Notes: generated by a model from the sequence alone, not told the origin. A stretch of DNA of 64,000 bases from Novosphingobium pokkalii (GCF_014652855.1 NZ_BMZP01000002.1:186001-250000), one strand, 5' to 3'; shown: positions 17,483-26,670, numbered from the stretch's first letter. Numbers and translations: made by a program.

Positions 17483-18193
17483 TTAGCTGTCCGAGATGCC
17501 TTCGGCGCGGCGGGCTTCGAGCCAGGCCATGGCTTCGGCGTGCTGGGCGGCTTCCGAAGCGGCCTTGGACTGGGCCTCGCGCTGGGCGCGCAGTTCCTCG
17601 ATCAGGGCGTCACGGTCAGAGCCCAGGCGATCGGTCACGGCGCCTTCCTCTTCGGCCGGCACGCCGGCGCGCTTCGATGCCTTGCTCACCAGCATGTCCA
17701 GCTCGCGCTGCGAGCACAGGCCCAGCGTGACCGGGTCCTTGGGATTGATGTTGGCGATGTTCCAGTGGCTGCGATCGCGGATCGCGGCGATGGTGGTGCG
17801 AGTCGTGCCGATCAGCTTGCCGATCTGCGCGTCGGAGATTTCCGGGTGGTGGCGCAGGATCCAGGCGATGCCGTCGGGCTTGTCCTGGCGCTTGGACACC
17901 GGGGTGTAGCGCGGGCCCTTGGTGCGGCTGACGGCCAGCGGGGCGCGCTGCATCTTGAGGCGATAGTTGGGGTTTTCCTGGCCGCGATCGATTTCGCCCT
18001 GGCTCAGCTCGCCCGAGTGCAGCGGGTTGCGCCCGGTGTACTTGGCGCCGGCCAGATCGTCGGCCATGGCCTGCACTTCAAGGATATGCAGCCCGCAGAA
18101 TTCGGCGATCTGTTCAAACGTCAGGGCCGTATTGTCGACAAGCCACGAAGCAGTGGCATGCGGCATCAGCGGATACGTGGGCTGGTTGCTCAC
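17483..18193 (-). CDS. trcR: DUF1013 cell-cycle transcriptional regulator TrcR
   Basis: The 236-residue protein matches the DUF1013/TrcR family over its length. The N-terminal conserved block reads YPLMPHATASWLVDNTALTF and GLHILEVQAMADDLA. A central HTH-like region follows (HHPEISDAQIGKLIGTTRTT) with the conserved DRSHWN. The C-terminal tail is rich in Ala, Glu and Gln. In Caulobacter this protein associates with RNA polymerase and activates housekeeping promoters in a cell-cycle-regulated manner. It is monocistronic and convergent with the CBS gene across a REP pair. Confidence 0.9.
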   Translation of the reverse strand: MSNQPTYPLMPHATASWLVDNTALTFEQIAEFCGLHILEVQAMADDLAGAKYTGRNPLHSGELSQGEIDRGQENPNYRLKMQRAPLAVSRTKGPRYTPVSKRQDKPDGIAWILRHHPEISDAQIGKLIGTTRTTIAAIRDRSHWNIANINPKDPVTLGLCSQRELDMLVSKASKRAGVPAEEEGAVTDRLGSDRDALIEELRAQREAQSKAASEAAQHAEAMAWLEARRAEGISDS

Positions 18194-18267
18194 GGCATGG
18201 TCCTCTTTTTTTCGTGCGCGTTCGGCTGTGTTGCGAAGAACGGTGTTTATGGCGCGGAAACAATAAG

Positions 18268-18290
18268 GGCCGCCCCTTCACGGAGCGGCC
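18268..18290 (-). terminator. Possible terminator downstream of the quinone oxidoreductase
   Basis: GGCCGC at 18268-18273 pairs with GCGGCC at 18285-18290. On the minus strand the hairpin is followed by a U-rich run (CTTATTGTTT). It lies about 80 bases after the oxidoreductase stop and before the trcR start, so it would separate the two co-directional genes. Confidence 0.5.
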
Positions 18291-18367
18291 ACTTGCCTGT
18301 GGAGATGTAAGCGAGCCCGGCCCAAACGGCAAGAGCAATCCGGCATGCCCCTGCAATTGCGCCACAA

Positions 18368-19381
18368 TCAGGGCATTTTCAGCACGATCTTGCCGATGTG
18401 GTGGCCCGCCTCCATGCGGGTGTGGGCGGCGGCAGCCTGGTCCAGCGGAAAGGCCTGGTCCATGATGGGGCGCAGCTTGCCCTGTTCCACCAGCGGCCAC
18501 ACGGTCTGCGCGATTTCCTGGGTGAGCAGCGCCTTGAAGCTGGCGGAGCGGGCGCGCAGGGTGGAGCCGGTGAGCGTGAGGCGCCGGCTCATCACCTGGG
18601 CCATGTTGATCTGCGCCTTGGCGCCGCCCTGCACCGCGATGGTGACGTGGCGGCCGTCCATGGCCAGGCACTGGAGATTGCGCGCGACATAATCGCCCGC
18701 CACCATGTCGAGCACCAGGTTCACGCCTTCACCGCCGGTGATCGCGCGCACTTCCTCGACGAAATCGGCGGCCTTGTAATCGATCGCGTGATCCGCGCCG
18801 ATCTTGAGCGCGGCGCGGCACTTGTCCGGCCCGCCGCAAGTGACGATCACGGTCAGCCCGAACAGCTTGCCCAGCATGATTGCCATGCTGCCGATGCCGC
18901 TGGTGCCGCCGTGGACCAGGATCTTTTCGCCTTCGCAGGCCCAGCCGCGCTCGAACACGTTGTGCCACACGGTGAGCAGGGTTTCGGGCAGGGCGGCGGC
19001 CGCATCGAGCGGCAGGCCATCGGGCACGGGCAGGCACTGCGCGGCTTCCGCCAGGCAATATTGGGCATAGCCGCCGCCGGCCACGAGCGCGCAGACATTC
19101 TGGCCGAGCAGCGGCGCGACGACACCTTGACCCAGCGCCACGACCTGGCCGGACACTTCCAGCCCGGGCAAGGGCGAGGCACCGGGCGGGGGCGGATAGA
19201 GCCCCTGGCGCTGGATGACGTCAGGCCGGTTGACCCCGGCATAGGCCACCTTGACCAGCACCTGGCCGGGGCCGGGCAGGGGCACGGGCACGGTTTCGGG
19301 CCGCAAGACCTCTGGCCCGCCATGCTCCGCAAACCCCACTGCCGTCATCGTCACCGGAAGATCCAGCATCAGCCGCCCCAT
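18368..19381 (-). CDS. NAD(P)H-quinone oxidoreductase, PIG3-type MDR
   Basis: This 337-residue zinc-independent medium-chain dehydrogenase/reductase has a GroES-like domain first (VLVKVAYAGVNRPDVIQRQG) and a Rossmann domain with ILVHGGTSGIGSMAIMLGK, the AxxGxxG-type NADPH motif. It matches the TP53I3/PIG3-like quinone oxidoreductase subgroup and would reduce quinones in the cytosol. ATG 19381 opens the longest frame. ATG 19348 (MTAVGF) fits the usual family N-terminus better, so the start is uncertain. It is divergent from the DUF1192 gene. Confidence 0.88.
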   Translation of the reverse strand: MGRLMLDLPVTMTAVGFAEHGGPEVLRPETVPVPLPGPGQVLVKVAYAGVNRPDVIQRQGLYPPPPGASPLPGLEVSGQVVALGQGVVAPLLGQNVCALVAGGGYAQYCLAEAAQCLPVPDGLPLDAAAALPETLLTVWHNVFERGWACEGEKILVHGGTSGIGSMAIMLGKLFGLTVIVTCGGPDKCRAALKIGADHAIDYKAADFVEEVRAITGGEGVNLVLDMVAGDYVARNLQCLAMDGRHVTIAVQGGAKAQINMAQVMSRRLTLTGSTLRARSASFKALLTQEIAQTVWPLVEQGKLRPIMDQAFPLDQAAAAHTRMEAGHHIGKIVLKMP

Positions 19382-19469
19382 GTTTTGACGTCATAATCGT
19401 GTCAGACGCCGGCTCTACCCATGGGACAGGTTGACAGCAAGCGTTTGCCGTCCAACATTGTGCAGTGCG

Positions 19470-19703
19470 ATGGACGCAGACGACCTTCCGCGCCGCAAGG
19501 GCGACCTGGCCGGGCACCTGGCCACCGAGCCGCTCGATTCGCTTTCGGTGGACGAGTTGACCGCGCGCATCGCCCTGCTCGAAGCGGAAATCGCCCGCAC
19601 CGCCCGCCACCGCGACCAGGCCGGACGCACCCGCGCCGCTGCCGACGCGCTGTTCGGCGCCCGGCCACCAGCCCCGCCCCCTTCCGGCGAAACCGGACGA
19701 TGA
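19470..19703 (+). CDS. DUF1192 small protein
   Basis: The protein has 77 residues from ATG 19470. The core LDSLSVDELTARIALLEAEI followed by a basic/Arg-rich helix is the DUF1192 pattern, predicted as a short coiled coil. It is divergent from the PIG3-type oxidoreductase, a neighbour it often has in alphaproteobacteria. The tail is Pro-rich. Function is unknown. Confidence 0.8.
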   Translation: MDADDLPRRKGDLAGHLATEPLDSLSVDELTARIALLEAEIARTARHRDQAGRTRAAADALFGARPPAPPPSGETGR

Positions 19704-19960
19704 GCAGTGCCGCCCTTCACCTTGCGGGGCGGCGTCCCCATATAGCGGTTCTGACCCGTAAAACGGTTAAGCCCCCAGCAACGCGCCCGGCCTGCCTTTC
19801 CATGGGGCCGTGGCCCCAACCATCGATTGAAGCATCCGTGGCGACCGCCCAGCCTGGTTCGGCGGCGGTTAACCAACCCCGTGCTTTCCTCCCGCGAGGG
19901 AACCATCCCGTGGCGGAATACTTCCGTCATGGCCAAGAGTGAGCCCCAGAAAGCGAGCCT

Positions 19961-22318
19961 ATGCCCAGTTTCGCCCAGAGCCTCGAAAAGACGTTGCACA
20001 GCGCCCTGGCCAATGCCTCGGAGCGCAGCCATGAATACGCGACGCTCGAACATCTCCTGCTGGCGCTGATCGACGATGCAGACGCGGCGCAGGTGATGCA
20101 GGCCTGCGGCGTGGACCTCGGCGATCTGGGCGACGTGGTACGCCAGTACCTCGACCAGGAATACCAGTCGCTCAAGACGGCCGAGAAAGCCGATCCCCAG
20201 CCCACCGCCGGGTTCCAGCGCGTGATCCAGCGCGCGATCCTGCATGTCCAGTCTTCTGGCAAGGACACGGTGACCGGGGCCAACGTGCTGGTCGCGCTGT
20301 TTTCCGAGCGCGACTCCTATGCCGTCTATTTCCTCCAGCAGCAGGACATGAGCCGCCTGGATGCCGTCAGCTATATCAGCCACGGCATCGGCAAGGGCGG
20401 TCGCCAGGTCAATTCCGGCACGGCCAAGCCGACCGAGGAAGAGACCCCCAAGCAGGAGGAAAAGGCCGAAGCCAAGGGCGGCAACAAGAAGGATTCGGCG
20501 CTCGACCAGTTCTGCGTCAATCTCAACGACAAGGCCCTTTCGGGCAAGGTCGATCCGCTGATCGGGCGCGGCCCGGAAGTGGACCGCACGATCCAGATCC
20601 TGTGCCGCCGTTCCAAGAACAACCCGCTTTACGTGGGCGATCCGGGCGTGGGCAAGACGGCGATCGCCGAAGGCCTGGCGCGCAAGATCGTGGAAGGCGA
20701 AGTGCCCGAAGTGCTCACCAAGGCGGTGATCTATTCGCTCGACATGGGCAGCCTGCTGGCCGGCACGCGCTATCGCGGGGACTTTGAAGAGCGGTTGAAG
20801 CAGGTCGTTTCCGAACTGGAAAAGATGCCGCACGCGATCCTGTTCATCGACGAGATCCACACCGTGATCGGCGCCGGCGCGACCAGTGGCGGGGCGATGG
20901 ACGCATCGAACCTGTTGAAGCCTGCCCTGTCGGGCGGGACGATCCGCTGCATCGGTTCGACCACCTACAAGGAGTTCCGCAACCACTTCGAGAAGGACCG
21001 CGCCCTGCTGCGCCGGTTCCAGAAGATCGACGTGAACGAACCCAGCGTGGAAGACACGATCAAGATCCTCAAAGGCCTGCGCACCGCGTTCGAGGAGCAC
21101 CACAAGGTCAAGTACACGCCCGAGGCGATCAAGACGGCGGTGGAGCTTTCCGCGCGCTATATCAACGACCGCAAGCTGCCCGACAAGGCGATCGACGTGA
21201 TCGACGAAGTGGGCGCGATGCAGATGCTGGTGCCGCCGTCCAAGCGCAAGAAGACCATCACCGCGCGCGAGATCGAGGCGGTGATCGCGACGATGGCGCG
21301 CATCCCGCCCAAGTCCGTCAGCAGCGACGACAAGAAGGTGCTGGAGCACCTGGAGCGCGACCTCAAGCGCTTGGTGTTCGGCCAGGACAAGGCGATCGAA
21401 GTGCTGTCGAGCGCGATGAAGCTGAGCCGCGCCGGCCTGCGCGATCCGGACAAGCCGATCGGCTCGTTCCTGTTCTCCGGCCCCACCGGCGTGGGCAAGA
21501 CCGAAGTGGCGCGCAGCCTGGCCCAGATCATGGGCATTCCGCTGCAACGCTTCGACATGTCGGAATACATGGAGCGCCATTCGGTCAGCCGCCTGATCGG
21601 TGCCCCTCCGGGCTATGTCGGGTTCGACCAGGGCGGCTTGCTGACCGATGCCATCGACCAGCAACCGCATTGCGTGCTGCTGCTGGACGAGATCGAGAAG
21701 GCCCACCCCGACCTGTTCAACATCCTGTTGCAGGTGATGGACAACGGGCGCCTGACCGATCACCACGGCAAGACGGTCGATTTCCGCAATGTCGTGCTGA
21801 TCATGACCACCAATGCCGGCGCTTCGGACATGGCCAAGCAGGGCATCGGGTTCGGCGACGTGTCCAAGCAGGATGCGGGCGACGAAGCGGTGAAGAACCT
21901 GTTCACGCCGGAATTCCGCAACCGCCTCGATGCCATCGTGCCGTTCGGCTATCTGCCGCCCGAAGTCGTCAGCCGCGTGGTCGACAAGTTCGTGCTGCAA
22001 CTCGAACTGCAACTGGCCGAGCAGAACGTGCATATCCAGTTCGATGGCGATGCCCGCGCCTGGCTGGCCAAGCGCGGCTATGACCGGCTCTATGGCGCGC
22101 GGCCGATGGCCCGCTTGATCCAGGAAAAGGTCAAGAAGCCGCTGGCCGAGGAACTGCTGTTCGGCAAGCTGGCCAATGGCGGGGAAGTGCACGTCAGCCT
22201 GAAGGACGACGGGCTGAACTTCGAGCTGACCCCGGCGGCGCCCAAGCTGGTCAAGAAGAAGGCCGGCAAGCGCAAGGCGAGCGATGCCGCCAGCGAGCCC
22301 AACGCCGACGAGGCATGA
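19961..22318 (+). CDS. clpA: ATP-dependent Clp protease ATP-binding subunit ClpA
   Basis: This 785-residue AAA+ unfoldase delivers substrates to ClpP. The N-terminal Clp_N double repeat spans about 1-145. The first AAA domain has Walker A GDPGVGKTA near 226 and Walker B LFIDEIHTV near 294. The second has GPTGVGKTE near 506 and LLLLDEIEKAHPD near 573. The linker between the N-domain and AAA1 is Lys/Glu-rich, and the C-terminal tail is Lys-rich. The adaptor clpS, commonly directly upstream, is not in the preceding 257 bases. A strong terminator follows. Confidence 0.97.
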   Translation: MPSFAQSLEKTLHSALANASERSHEYATLEHLLLALIDDADAAQVMQACGVDLGDLGDVVRQYLDQEYQSLKTAEKADPQPTAGFQRVIQRAILHVQSSGKDTVTGANVLVALFSERDSYAVYFLQQQDMSRLDAVSYISHGIGKGGRQVNSGTAKPTEEETPKQEEKAEAKGGNKKDSALDQFCVNLNDKALSGKVDPLIGRGPEVDRTIQILCRRSKNNPLYVGDPGVGKTAIAEGLARKIVEGEVPEVLTKAVIYSLDMGSLLAGTRYRGDFEERLKQVVSELEKMPHAILFIDEIHTVIGAGATSGGAMDASNLLKPALSGGTIRCIGSTTYKEFRNHFEKDRALLRRFQKIDVNEPSVEDTIKILKGLRTAFEEHHKVKYTPEAIKTAVELSARYINDRKLPDKAIDVIDEVGAMQMLVPPSKRKKTITAREIEAVIATMARIPPKSVSSDDKKVLEHLERDLKRLVFGQDKAIEVLSSAMKLSRAGLRDPDKPIGSFLFSGPTGVGKTEVARSLAQIMGIPLQRFDMSEYMERHSVSRLIGAPPGYVGFDQGGLLTDAIDQQPHCVLLLDEIEKAHPDLFNILLQVMDNGRLTDHHGKTVDFRNVVLIMTTNAGASDMAKQGIGFGDVSKQDAGDEAVKNLFTPEFRNRLDAIVPFGYLPPEVVSRVVDKFVLQLELQLAEQNVHIQFDGDARAWLAKRGYDRLYGARPMARLIQEKVKKPLAEELLFGKLANGGEVHVSLKDDGLNFELTPAAPKLVKKKAGKRKASDAASEPNADEA

Positions 22319-22344
22319 GGCCCGCAAGGACGGACTGAAAAACG

Positions 22345-22380
22345 GGGCCGGGAAAGCACCACGCTTTCCCGGCCCTTTTC
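22345..22380. terminator. Intrinsic terminator between clpA and the convergent acylation operon
   Basis: A 13-bp perfect stem (22345-22357 with 22363-22375, GGGCCGGGAAAGC) with a 5-base loop is followed by TTTTC on the plus strand. It sits 26 bases after the clpA stop. The A-rich bases on its other side (GAAAAAC) let it act for the minus-strand gene ending at 22380 as well. Confidence 0.9.
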
Positions 22381-22700
22381 TATTCGCTGGCCCGCTCGTC
22401 GCCGCGCGCGGACTTGGTCCAGCGGTCCACGCTATCGACCACGGTGTTGAGGCCGAGCTTGCCCGCCTGATCATGCCAGGCATCGGCGGCCGTGACGATC
22501 GGCGCCGTCAGGTCGTTGGGCGGCAATTGATCGGCCCAGTTGGCCAGGGCGTGGGAATTGAACAGCACCAGCGCCAGGCTGCTGCTGCCCAGCACGCCCC
22601 AAGCCCAGCGCCAGCCGGTCTGCACGCCGGCCTGCATCGGGGCACTGTCTTCCTCTGCCAGGTCGATCGGCGATTCGCCCCAGGGAAGTCCATCGTCCAT
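22380..22700 (-). CDS. Single-pass membrane protein after the MBOAT gene, unrecognised
   Basis: The protein has 106 residues from ATG 22700. It has an acidic N-terminus (MDDGLPWGESPIDLAEED), one transmembrane segment (about residues 33-52, WRWAWGVLGSSSLALVLF) and then a presumably periplasmic helix ending in Arg/Glu. It starts 10 bases past the MBOAT stop, so it is the last gene of the acylation operon. I do not recognise a family. A small accessory subunit of the O-acyltransferase is a reasonable inference from position only. Confidence 0.6.
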   Translation of the reverse strand: MDDGLPWGESPIDLAEEDSAPMQAGVQTGWRWAWGVLGSSSLALVLFNSHALANWADQLPPNDLTAPIVTAADAWHDQAGKLGLNTVVDSVDRWTKSARGDERASE

Positions 22701-22710
22701 CACGCCACCT

Positions 22711-24087
22711 TCAGAACTGGAAATAGATGAACGGGGCAATGCCCCCGCCGCGCAGGCCTTCGACCACGAGCAGCACCAGGGTGCCGATCAGGCCCACCGC
22801 CCAGCCGGGCAGCACCGCCAGCGCGCGGGCCGAGCGCTGCACCGCATGGCGCGGGCCGAAGTGGCAGGCCATGCCCAGCGCGATCAGCGCCAGCACCCAG
22901 GCGCTGGCCAGCGGCGCGCCACCGCCCCGGCCTGCCGCGATGCCGCGCAGGAAGGCAATCGCGCCGGAAAACTCGGTGCAGCGGAAGAAAATCCAGCCCA
23001 GCGCGACGATATGGAACGTGATCACCGTGCCCGCCCAGGCGGGCAGGGTGGGCCAGGCGGCGGGCCGCGCGCGCTGCCACAGCCGTTCGGCCACCAGCAC
23101 GCCGCCGTGCAGCGCGCCCCAGATCACGAAATTCCAGCTCGCCCCGTGCCACAGCCCGCCCAGCACCATCGTGCCGAACAGCGCGAAGCAGGTGCGCCAC
23201 AGCGCCTGGCGCGAGCCGCCGAAAGCACCGATGTAGAGATAGTCGCGCAGCCAGCTCGACAGGCTGATGTGCCAGCGGCGCCAGAAATCCTGGAGCGAAG
23301 CGGCGCGATAGGGCTGGTCGAAATTGCGCGGGAAGCGGAAGCCGAGCAGGCCAGCAAGGCCGATCGCCATGTCGGTATAGGCGGAAAAATCGCAGTAGAT
23401 CTGCACGGCATAGCCATAAGCCGCGAGCGCCAGTTCCAGGCTGGAATGGGCCGCCGGATCGGCAAACACCGGATCGACCAGGTGCACAGAAATGTCGTTG
23501 GCGATCACCGCCTTCTTCACCGTGCCCCACAGGATCAGGATGAGGCAGGCCGCCGCTTCCTGCCGCCCGAGGCGCGGGGCGTGGCGCAATTGTGGCAGGA
23601 GGTGGCTGGGCCGCACGATCGGCCCGGCCACGAGATGGGGAAAGAAGCTCATCAGCAAAGTGAGATCGAGCAGCCGCGCCGGGCGCGTGCGGCCGTTGTA
23701 GACATCGATCACATAGCTCAAGCCCTGGAACGTGAAGAACGAGATGCCGACCGGCAGAATGATCGCCTGCGCCAGCGGCATGCCCGCCAGATCGGCCAGG
23801 AAACCGGCATACTTGAACCAGCCGAGCACGCCGAGATTGCCCAGGATCGCCAGCCACAGCCACAGCAGGCGTGGCCCCTTGCCCCAGGCAATGACCCGCG
23901 CCCACAGCCAGTTCCACAGCGAACTGGCCATCAGCAGCGCCACGAACCGCGCATCCCACAGGCCATAGAACAGCCAGGAGGCGAGCAGCAGCAGGATCAC
24001 GCGCCAATCGCGCGCGCGCGCCATCAGGCGGTTGAGCGCAAAGACCGCCAGGAAGAAGACGTGAAAGGCCAGCGTGGGAAAGAGCAT
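22711..24087 (-). CDS. MBOAT-family membrane-bound O-acyltransferase
   Basis: The protein has 458 residues from ATG 24087. It is polytopic, with the MBOAT core: LPVGISFFTFQGLSYVIDVY, the conserved FWRRWHISLSSWLRDYLYI segment, and the catalytic His region GGLWHGASWNFVIWG (about residues 325-340). AlgI/PatA-type members move acetyl groups across the inner membrane for periplasmic O-acetylation of polysaccharide or peptidoglycan. It is followed by a small membrane protein and preceded by two SGNH proteins, the usual transferase partners. Confidence 0.92.
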   Translation of the reverse strand: MLFPTLAFHVFFLAVFALNRLMARARDWRVILLLLASWLFYGLWDARFVALLMASSLWNWLWARVIAWGKGPRLLWLWLAILGNLGVLGWFKYAGFLADLAGMPLAQAIILPVGISFFTFQGLSYVIDVYNGRTRPARLLDLTLLMSFFPHLVAGPIVRPSHLLPQLRHAPRLGRQEAAACLILILWGTVKKAVIANDISVHLVDPVFADPAAHSSLELALAAYGYAVQIYCDFSAYTDMAIGLAGLLGFRFPRNFDQPYRAASLQDFWRRWHISLSSWLRDYLYIGAFGGSRQALWRTCFALFGTMVLGGLWHGASWNFVIWGALHGGVLVAERLWQRARPAAWPTLPAWAGTVITFHIVALGWIFFRCTEFSGAIAFLRGIAAGRGGGAPLASAWVLALIALGMACHFGPRHAVQRSARALAVLPGWAVGLIGTLVLLVVEGLRGGGIAPFIYFQF

Positions 24088-24097
24088 CGCGGCTGGC

Positions 24098-25441
24098 TCA
24101 ATGCCCCCGTGCCACGGGCAGGGCGCGGGCCGCCGCCAGCAGGTCTGTCGCCAGGCCACCGCCGATCAGGCGCCCGCCTTCGCGCGTGAAATGCACGTGA
24201 TCGCCGCGTTGCAGGCCCTGCGCCACCCAGCCCATCGTGGTGCAGGGGCCACCCATGGCGCCCTGCCAGTCCCAGAAGGCCAGGCCCAGCGTGGTCGCCA
24301 GGCGCCGTTCGAGCGTGCGCATCTGCGCCAGGTGCCCCGGCACCGACCAGCCGCCGCCGCAGGCCACGGTTTCGGGCAGGGCGGGCAAAGCCACGACCGG
24401 GCGGCTGCTGGCGGCATCGGGCGGGCCGACCAGCAGGATCGGCACGGCAGGCCCGGCCAGGCGCCGCACCCGCGCCACGGCATTGCGCAGCACGGCTTCG
24501 GTATCAGCCAGGCCCAGCGCGGGATCGAACCCTTCGTTGGTACCAAAGGCCAGGATCACCAGATCGGGGCGGGCGGCGGCCAGTTCGGCCCCCGCCACGG
24601 CATCGTCTGCCCGCGCCAGGTGCATCGCCCGCGCGCCGACCACGCCCAGATTGGCCACGATCACGCCGGGCGTGCCGGTGCGGGTTTCCCACGCGGTGAG
24701 GCTGACGGTGCGGGTATCGAGCGTGGCGACGGTGGCCTGCGTCACCGGCACGGCCGAATTGCGCACGAAGCAGGCCGCCCCCGGCGCCGGGGCGGAAAAG
24801 CTGATCGGTTCGGCCGGCTCGCCATCGAAAGTGACCGTTACCGCCCCGGCATCGGGACCGGTCAGCCCGCACAGGGTGAAGCGGGTAAAGCGCGTGGCCG
24901 GGCCATCGGCGGTCAGGCTCATCGTGGCGGCGGGCATCGTCGTGGTCTGGGTGAAGCCCGAAAAGCCGAGCAGCGCGCCATCGGCATGGCGTTCCGGGCC
25001 GAACAGGGCATTGCCCTGCCATTCGGCGCTCTGCCGCGCGGTGACTCCCCACGAGAGATAGCCCTGGTAGGGCTTGCCCGCCGGCATCATGCCGCGCCCG
25101 GCATTGCCCAGCCGCGCCTGGAGCGCCGCGCGCAGGCCCTGGCTGACCATGTCCCCGGCGGTGTGGCTGTCACCGATCTGCACGATCGAAAGCACGCCTG
25201 TGGCCGGTGCCGTGGCCAGTTGCGCGAGGAAAGGCGCGATCGCCGCGGCGTTACTCAACTGCCCGGGCACGGCCGCGGTGATCGCGGGCAGGGGTGGCGC
25301 AGAAGGCGCAGCCGGCAGCGTCAGATCGACCGGCGCTCCGCTTTGCGCCGCCACTGCCGCAGGGCTGAGCACGGCCCCTGCCAGGGCGGCCAGAGCAAGC
25401 CGGATGCGGGCAGATGGGCCGACAGAAGGGTGGGCGATCAT
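24098..25441 (-). CDS. Exported SGNH/GDSL-fold protein, likely O-acetyltransferase partner
   Basis: The 447-residue protein has a signal peptide (core IRLALAALAGAVLSPAAVAA). SGNH blocks are visible: block I IGDSHTAGD near residue 90, block III FGTNEGF, and the late Asp/His DHVHFT near residue 425. A beta-rich insert (about 165-260) lies between blocks I and III, as in AlgX/PatB-like acetyltransferases with an extra domain. Start and stop overlap neighbours (ATGA with the upstream SGNH gene), so it is part of a tight operon with the MBOAT protein. An esterase is the alternative. Confidence 0.8.
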   Translation of the reverse strand: MIAHPSVGPSARIRLALAALAGAVLSPAAVAAQSGAPVDLTLPAAPSAPPLPAITAAVPGQLSNAAAIAPFLAQLATAPATGVLSIVQIGDSHTAGDMVSQGLRAALQARLGNAGRGMMPAGKPYQGYLSWGVTARQSAEWQGNALFGPERHADGALLGFSGFTQTTTMPAATMSLTADGPATRFTRFTLCGLTGPDAGAVTVTFDGEPAEPISFSAPAPGAACFVRNSAVPVTQATVATLDTRTVSLTAWETRTGTPGVIVANLGVVGARAMHLARADDAVAGAELAAARPDLVILAFGTNEGFDPALGLADTEAVLRNAVARVRRLAGPAVPILLVGPPDAASSRPVVALPALPETVACGGGWSVPGHLAQMRTLERRLATTLGLAFWDWQGAMGGPCTTMGWVAQGLQRGDHVHFTREGGRLIGGGLATDLLAAARALPVARGH

Positions 25442-26670
25442 GGGCGTGTCCGGCTGGAGGGGCCAGGGCTGGCCGATGCAGTGGGGGCAGGCGTCGAAGG
25501 CTTGGTCCGGGGCTCGGCCCGGTCTCGATCCTTGTCGCGATCCTTTTCCTTGTCCTTGCCGGCCTCCTTGGAATCGGCACTGGAACGGGCCGGCGCTGTG
25601 GACAAGTCTGTGGGCTTGTGCGGAGACAACTCTGTGGGCGAATCGGTGGATTTGGCCGTTGGGGCGGGGTGAGGCGCTTCAACCGGCGGCCGCTTGCGAT
25701 GCACCGGCGGCGTTCCCGTGGCACTGGGGGCCGGCGCAGTTGGCGCAGGCGCCGGAGCGGCCGGCTTGGCCGCAGGTGGCGCCAGCAGCGCGAGGATCGG
25801 CTGGACCACCGGGCGGCTGATCACTTCATAGCCGTGGAACGTCATGTGCTTGCCATCGTTGGCGCGGGCCAGATAGTCCTTGCCCGTGGCCGGATCGATC
25901 AGGCGCAGGGCAAAGCGGCGCTGGCGATCCTGGCTGACCGGGACGGCATCGGCGAAGGGCACGCCCAGCCGGCAAGTGACTTTGGCCTGGAAGCGGTTCA
26001 TCGCCTGGATATCGCGATCGAAATCAGCGTCGCGCATACGCGGCAGGCCGACCCAGCCCACGGCCACACCGCGCTGTTGCAGCATGCGGACCAGCGCCGT
26101 CATCCGCCCCTCGATCGTCTGCTGCCAGGCCGCGCTCATGTAAGGCGCGGCGTGGCCGTCCACGAACAGGCCCTGGGTATCGTTGGCGCCGATGCTGATC
26201 AGCGCCAGGTCGATAGGCTGGGCCGCCACCCTGGCCTTGGCATCTTCCAGCAGGTCGCGCGTGCGATAGCGGGTGAAACCGGTGCCTTCATGGCTGAACT
26301 GGTGGACCTTGACGTCAGGATACTTGCGGAAGGCCTGGTCCGTGGCGGCCCACAGGCCATCGCCGAACGAATCGCCGAACACGCCGATGTGCAGCGGCCG
26401 ATGCGCGGCCAAGGCTTCGGCCACGCGCGGCCCCTTGGGGAACTGCCCGCCGCAGCCCGGTGCGAGAATCGGTTGCACTGGGGCGGTGGCGGGCACCGGA
26501 CCCGCCGCCGCCGGGCGATCGGCACCGCTATCGGTCGTCAGATCGGCGGGCAGGGGCTGCTCCCAGCCGGGCAGGGCCTGCCACGGCTTGCCCCCGGTGC
26601 GGAACGACAGGCCCAGCACGGCGCCCACGGCAATGCCGATGAACAGGACCGCCCCGCGATCCAGCACCAT
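25438..26670 (-). CDS. Membrane-anchored SGNH-fold protein (DUF459-like) with low-complexity tail
   Basis: The protein has 410 residues from ATG 26670; TTG 26691 is an alternative. One N-terminal transmembrane anchor (GAVLFIGIAVGAVLGLSF) is followed by an SGNH domain (about 95-300) with block I GVFGDSFGDG, block III SIGANDTQG and block V DGKHMTFHG. About 110 residues of low-complexity tail follow: Pro/Ala-rich, then a Lys/Asp-rich run. It is the first gene of the MBOAT operon. DUF459 proteins accompany MBOAT acyltransferases. The catalytic triad looks intact, so it may transfer or hydrolyse acyl groups in the periplasm. Confidence 0.78.
   Translation of the reverse strand: MVLDRGAVLFIGIAVGAVLGLSFRTGGKPWQALPGWEQPLPADLTTDSGADRPAAAGPVPATAPVQPILAPGCGGQFPKGPRVAEALAAHRPLHIGVFGDSFGDGLWAATDQAFRKYPDVKVHQFSHEGTGFTRYRTRDLLEDAKARVAAQPIDLALISIGANDTQGLFVDGHAAPYMSAAWQQTIEGRMTALVRMLQQRGVAVGWVGLPRMRDADFDRDIQAMNRFQAKVTCRLGVPFADAVPVSQDRQRRFALRLIDPATGKDYLARANDGKHMTFHGYEVISRPVVQPILALLAPPAAKPAAPAPAPTAPAPSATGTPPVHRKRPPVEAPHPAPTAKSTDSPTELSPHKPTDLSTAPARSSADSKEAGKDKEKDRDKDRDRAEPRTKPSTPAPTASASPGPSSRTRP

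Noticed and set aside
25560-25720. TGTGGACAAG/TGTGGGC repeats resembling DnaA boxes or a replication origin
   Set aside because: They are in frame inside the low-complexity tail of an SGNH protein and none matches TTATCCACA; no AT-rich unwinding region is nearby.
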